Positions 61,930-64,000 of a stretch of DNA of 64,000 nucleotides are shown piece by piece. Location: positions 19,504,020 through 19,568,019 of the forward strand of contig CM020620.1 of the NCBI GenBank assembly GCA_009829735.1, written 5' to 3'. The position numbers and the translations under genes were made by a program. The stretch is from Pyropia yezoensis. Lineage: Eukaryota > Rhodophyta > Bangiophyceae > Bangiales > Bangiaceae. Under the pieces are notes generated by a model, which was not told where the DNA came from, did not search any database, and worked only from the letters and a program-made list of their open reading frames with translations. How positions within the stretch are numbered: position 1 is the first letter of the stretch; each line of letters opens with the position of its first letter.

Positions 61930-63264
61930 TCAGGCGGCCGCCGCTACCTGTGACACGCACATCCGCTTGGGCGCATGCACGTACGTGCCCGCTCCCCGGC
62001 AAGCCACCTCGTCTGCCACGTCCTGATAGGTCACCCGGGCGTCGGACCCGCGGGCGGCCGCGACGCGGTCCGCCACGGCCGCTAGCTGCGCCATGTCCCC
62101 CGCGAGGGAGCCGGTCGCTGAATCCAGCCGGAACCGGTGCTCAAAGGCGTGGAAGGAGATGACGGGGGCGTCCCCACCGCGGGGCGACCGCTTCCACGGC
62201 GCCCGCTCAACCCCAGGCAGCGCCACCGTGCGCACCTGGTCGGCCAGGCCCGACACGTAACGGATGCACATGTACAGCCGCTGGGAGCCGCACGCCTCGC
62301 ACATGCCCGCGGTGGCGGCCTCGCACGTCTCCACGTGCGGGCGCAGCGCCGCGACGAGCGCGCGGGACAAGACGACCGCTGCCCCCTGTGGCAGGGGTGC
62401 GCATGTCGGGCAAAAAGTGTCGCGGCACATGCGAAAGGTGGTTGCCACCGTCGGCGACGTGGCGGCCTCCTCGGCACGCGTCAGGTAGCCATCGTCACCT
62501 GGGAGGAGGCAGGGGAGCTCCCCACCGGCCACCCCCGTCGCAGCGGCGTGCACGTTGCGCAGGTTCGTGGCGTACGTGCCGTCGTCGCCATTGTCCACCC
62601 GCGGGGCCTCGAGGGCGCCGCCCCACAGCAGTTCCGACTTGGGGTCAGCACCCGTGGCGGCCAACGCGTCGCGGAGGCCCCCATCAAACACATAGGTGTC
62701 ATCATCGACGAGCGCCAGCCAGTCGACCGACGCGTCGCCCGCCAGGCGGGTGTCCCACGCGTCCCGCAGGCGCACCAGGTGGGACCACGACCCCATCCGG
62801 CCTGGGTGCGCCTCGTCAGCGGGGCGGGAGGGCGCCACCACCCGCACCCGCTGGGGGATGGTCCTTGCCACCGCCGGCGACCGCGGCGACCGTGGCAACT
62901 GCGAAGACCGCAGGGACCCGGGAGACCCAGGGGACCGGGGCGATCGGGGCGACCCGGGGGACCGCATTCCGCCCACCCGGGGTGACCCATTGGTGTAGAC
63001 TGTCACGTCCCCGACCGGTACCGCCGCCATCCACGTGCGGGCCGCCGCGGGGATGCGGGCGGAAAAGGTGGGCGCGCCGGCAAGGACGGCATAGGCAATG
63101 GGGCCACCAGGCCCGCGCCGCGCCGTGGACGCGCCCTCTTCCGACGCCCGACGGGAGAGGGTGGCCGGGTCGCCACGGGCAGGGTGGGCGGCGGCAGCCA
63201 CGGCAGTGAGGGCGAGCGCCACTGCCGCCAGCGGCCGGGTGTTGGCAGGACGGGGGGCCGGCAT
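61930..63264 (-). CDS. GT31-like (Fringe / beta-1,3-galactosyltransferase type) glycosyltransferase
   Basis: The ATG at 63264 (MPAPRPANTRPLAAVALALT) gives 444 residues and opens with a hydrophobic Ala/Leu segment followed by AHPARG, a signal peptide or short anchor; the longer upstream frame lacks such a start. The domain order fits GT31: YAVLAGAPTFSARIPAAART near 55-75, then VTVYTN, a Ser-Pro-Arg/Gly repeat insert (SPRSPRSPGSPGS), DWLALVDDDTYVF with the metal-binding D187-D189, ELLWGGAL, a Cys-rich stretch (FRMCRDTFCPTCAPLPQGAA) with AVVLSRALVAAL, and VISFHAFEH near the end. GT31 enzymes transfer Gal, GlcNAc or related sugars in the Golgi using a nucleotide sugar and Mn2+. The Fringe/C1GalT branch seems closest; donor and acceptor are unknown. 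Confidence 0.8.
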   Translation of the reverse strand: MPAPRPANTRPLAAVALALTAVAAAAHPARGDPATLSRRASEEGASTARRGPGGPIAYAVLAGAPTFSARIPAAARTWMAAVPVGDVTVYTNGSPRVGGMRSPGSPRSPRSPGSPGSLRSSQLPRSPRSPAVARTIPQRVRVVAPSRPADEAHPGRMGSWSHLVRLRDAWDTRLAGDASVDWLALVDDDTYVFDGGLRDALAATGADPKSELLWGGALEAPRVDNGDDGTYATNLRNVHAAATGVAGGELPCLLPGDDGYLTRAEEAATSPTVATTFRMCRDTFCPTCAPLPQGAAVVLSRALVAALRPHVETCEAATAGMCEACGSQRLYMCIRYVSGLADQVRTVALPGVERAPWKRSPRGGDAPVISFHAFEHRFRLDSATGSLAGDMAQLAAVADRVAAARGSDARVTYQDVADEVACRGAGTYVHAPKRMCVSQVAAAA

Positions 63265-64000
63265 GATGCCGGACAGGGGGGAGGAGTGGGGGGGAAGGGG
63301 CAGAGAGGTGGGTGAAAAGGGGAGGGGGCGGGAGCACAGACGATGGGCGCGAGCAGACCGGGAGGCGGCGCTCAAGCAGGAAAGCAGGCGGATGATGGCG
63401 CTCTGGGGGGATGGCACTGGTTGTTCTGGCCACCACCCTGGGGAAGGCTGACCAGCCCCGCCTATGTAGCCGACCACGCCGGCCATGCCGCGCCCGCCAC
63501 GCCGTCCGGGGGTGCCCGCGCGTCGGCGCGGCCAGCAAGGCGCACGATTCCGGCTGGCCCATGTCGCGCACGTCAACCGGGGCTCGACCATCGTTGCTGC
63601 AACGGGCCGCCCCCCGCCGCCCCCGCCGCCACCTGCTTGCCATTGGACGTACAGAGGGCGCCCAAAGGGGGCGCACCGGGTGCAAAATCCGGCAGCACGT
63701 CCCGGCGCGCGCCGCTGGGGGTGCCGCGACAAGCCGCAGCGGGAAGAAGATGGTGGGACAAAGGAGGCTCACCAACGACACGGGCACGGGTACGCGTGCA
63801 GGCGCGAAAGGGATGGAGGGGAGGACGTCGTGTTGATGCCCGAAGTGGCGCTTGTCTGCCCTGCACACTTGGCCGTGGCACCACGCAACTCCATGCAACG
63901 TGGCAAGCATGTGCGTAAGCTACGGTACGTAGTGCTTTTCGATGGGCGCAAAAGAACAAAGTCTGGCGCTGATCCACTGATGAATTGGCCGCGCATCCAA
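63265..64000. other. upstream flank of the GT31-like gene
   Basis: The minus-strand frame of the GT31-like gene stays open to 63732 but is Arg/Pro-rich and is treated as leader. Promoter presumably here. No other gene seen up to the window end. Confidence 0.4.

Noticed and set aside
1-64000. CRISPR arrays, rRNA, bacterial operons
   Set aside because: No regularly spaced repeats, no rRNA signature sequences, and gene content is clearly eukaryotic.

Overview
The window looks like nuclear DNA of a very GC-rich eukaryote. A bangiophyte red alga (Porphyra/Pyropia type) is my best inference. The reasons are: long and mostly intron-free genes; eukaryote-only families (a CDK7-type kinase, a CDCA7-type zinc finger, an ABCB-type transporter, GT31 and GT25-like Golgi enzymes, a C2H2 factor with one GT-AG intron); long Gly/Ala/Pro-rich linkers; huge G and C homopolymer tracts; and a chromodomain-bearing Ty3/gypsy element. 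There is no operon structure, rRNA, tRNA or CRISPR array that I can see.

Layout. 3-1661 (+) is the 3' part of an unrecognised gene with a bZIP-like basic patch. 1.7-6.4 kb holds no convincing gene but has two strong palindromes. 6429-9146 (+) is a zf-4CXXC_R1 (CDCA7-like) protein, converging on a secreted protein with a collagen-like tail (10068-11066, -). 14556-17552 (-) is an ABC transporter whose true N-terminus probably lies in another frame across a 14-base C run (17487-17890). 17.9-21.3 kb is an extreme G/C-tract desert.

22610-41358 is one compound retroelement bounded by a 5-bp target duplication (GCCGC). It carries four LTRs of about 468 bp: A(+), B(-), C(+) and D(+). Reading through: LTR A, gag, the 5' part of pol; then an inverted block (LTR B, antisense ORF, 3' part of pol); then LTR C, gag, pol, antisense ORF, LTR D. 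The inversion breakpoints sit exactly at LTR termini and are flanked by inverted copies of the same 5-bp site (AAGTT / AAGAT). That is the signature of an LTR-retrotransposon cDNA integrating into itself. Shared LTR variants pair B with C and A with D, so the autointegrant and the resident element were probably two different copies joined by homologous recombination.

The element family has three features worth attention: a textbook -1 frameshift signal at the gag/pol junction (GGGAAAC, 6-nt spacer, 11-bp stem, possible pseudoknot); a ~650-codon ORF on the opposite strand between pol and the 3' LTR, with an Arg/Ser-rich C-terminus; and in-frame stops in gag and integrase that both copies share.

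Right part. A copia-like gag remnant (42275-42950, +); two 647-bp copies of a terminal-inverted-repeat element (44104-44750 and 49068-49714); a CDK7-like kinase (45160-46401, +) converging on a GT25-like type II membrane protein (46535-48109, -); a two-exon five-finger C2H2 protein (50596-53399, -); about 8.5 kb of low-complexity DNA without a convincing gene; and a GT31-like glycosyltransferase (61930-63264, -). The host genes look like independent housekeeping, regulatory and secretory-pathway genes; nothing indicates that they act together.
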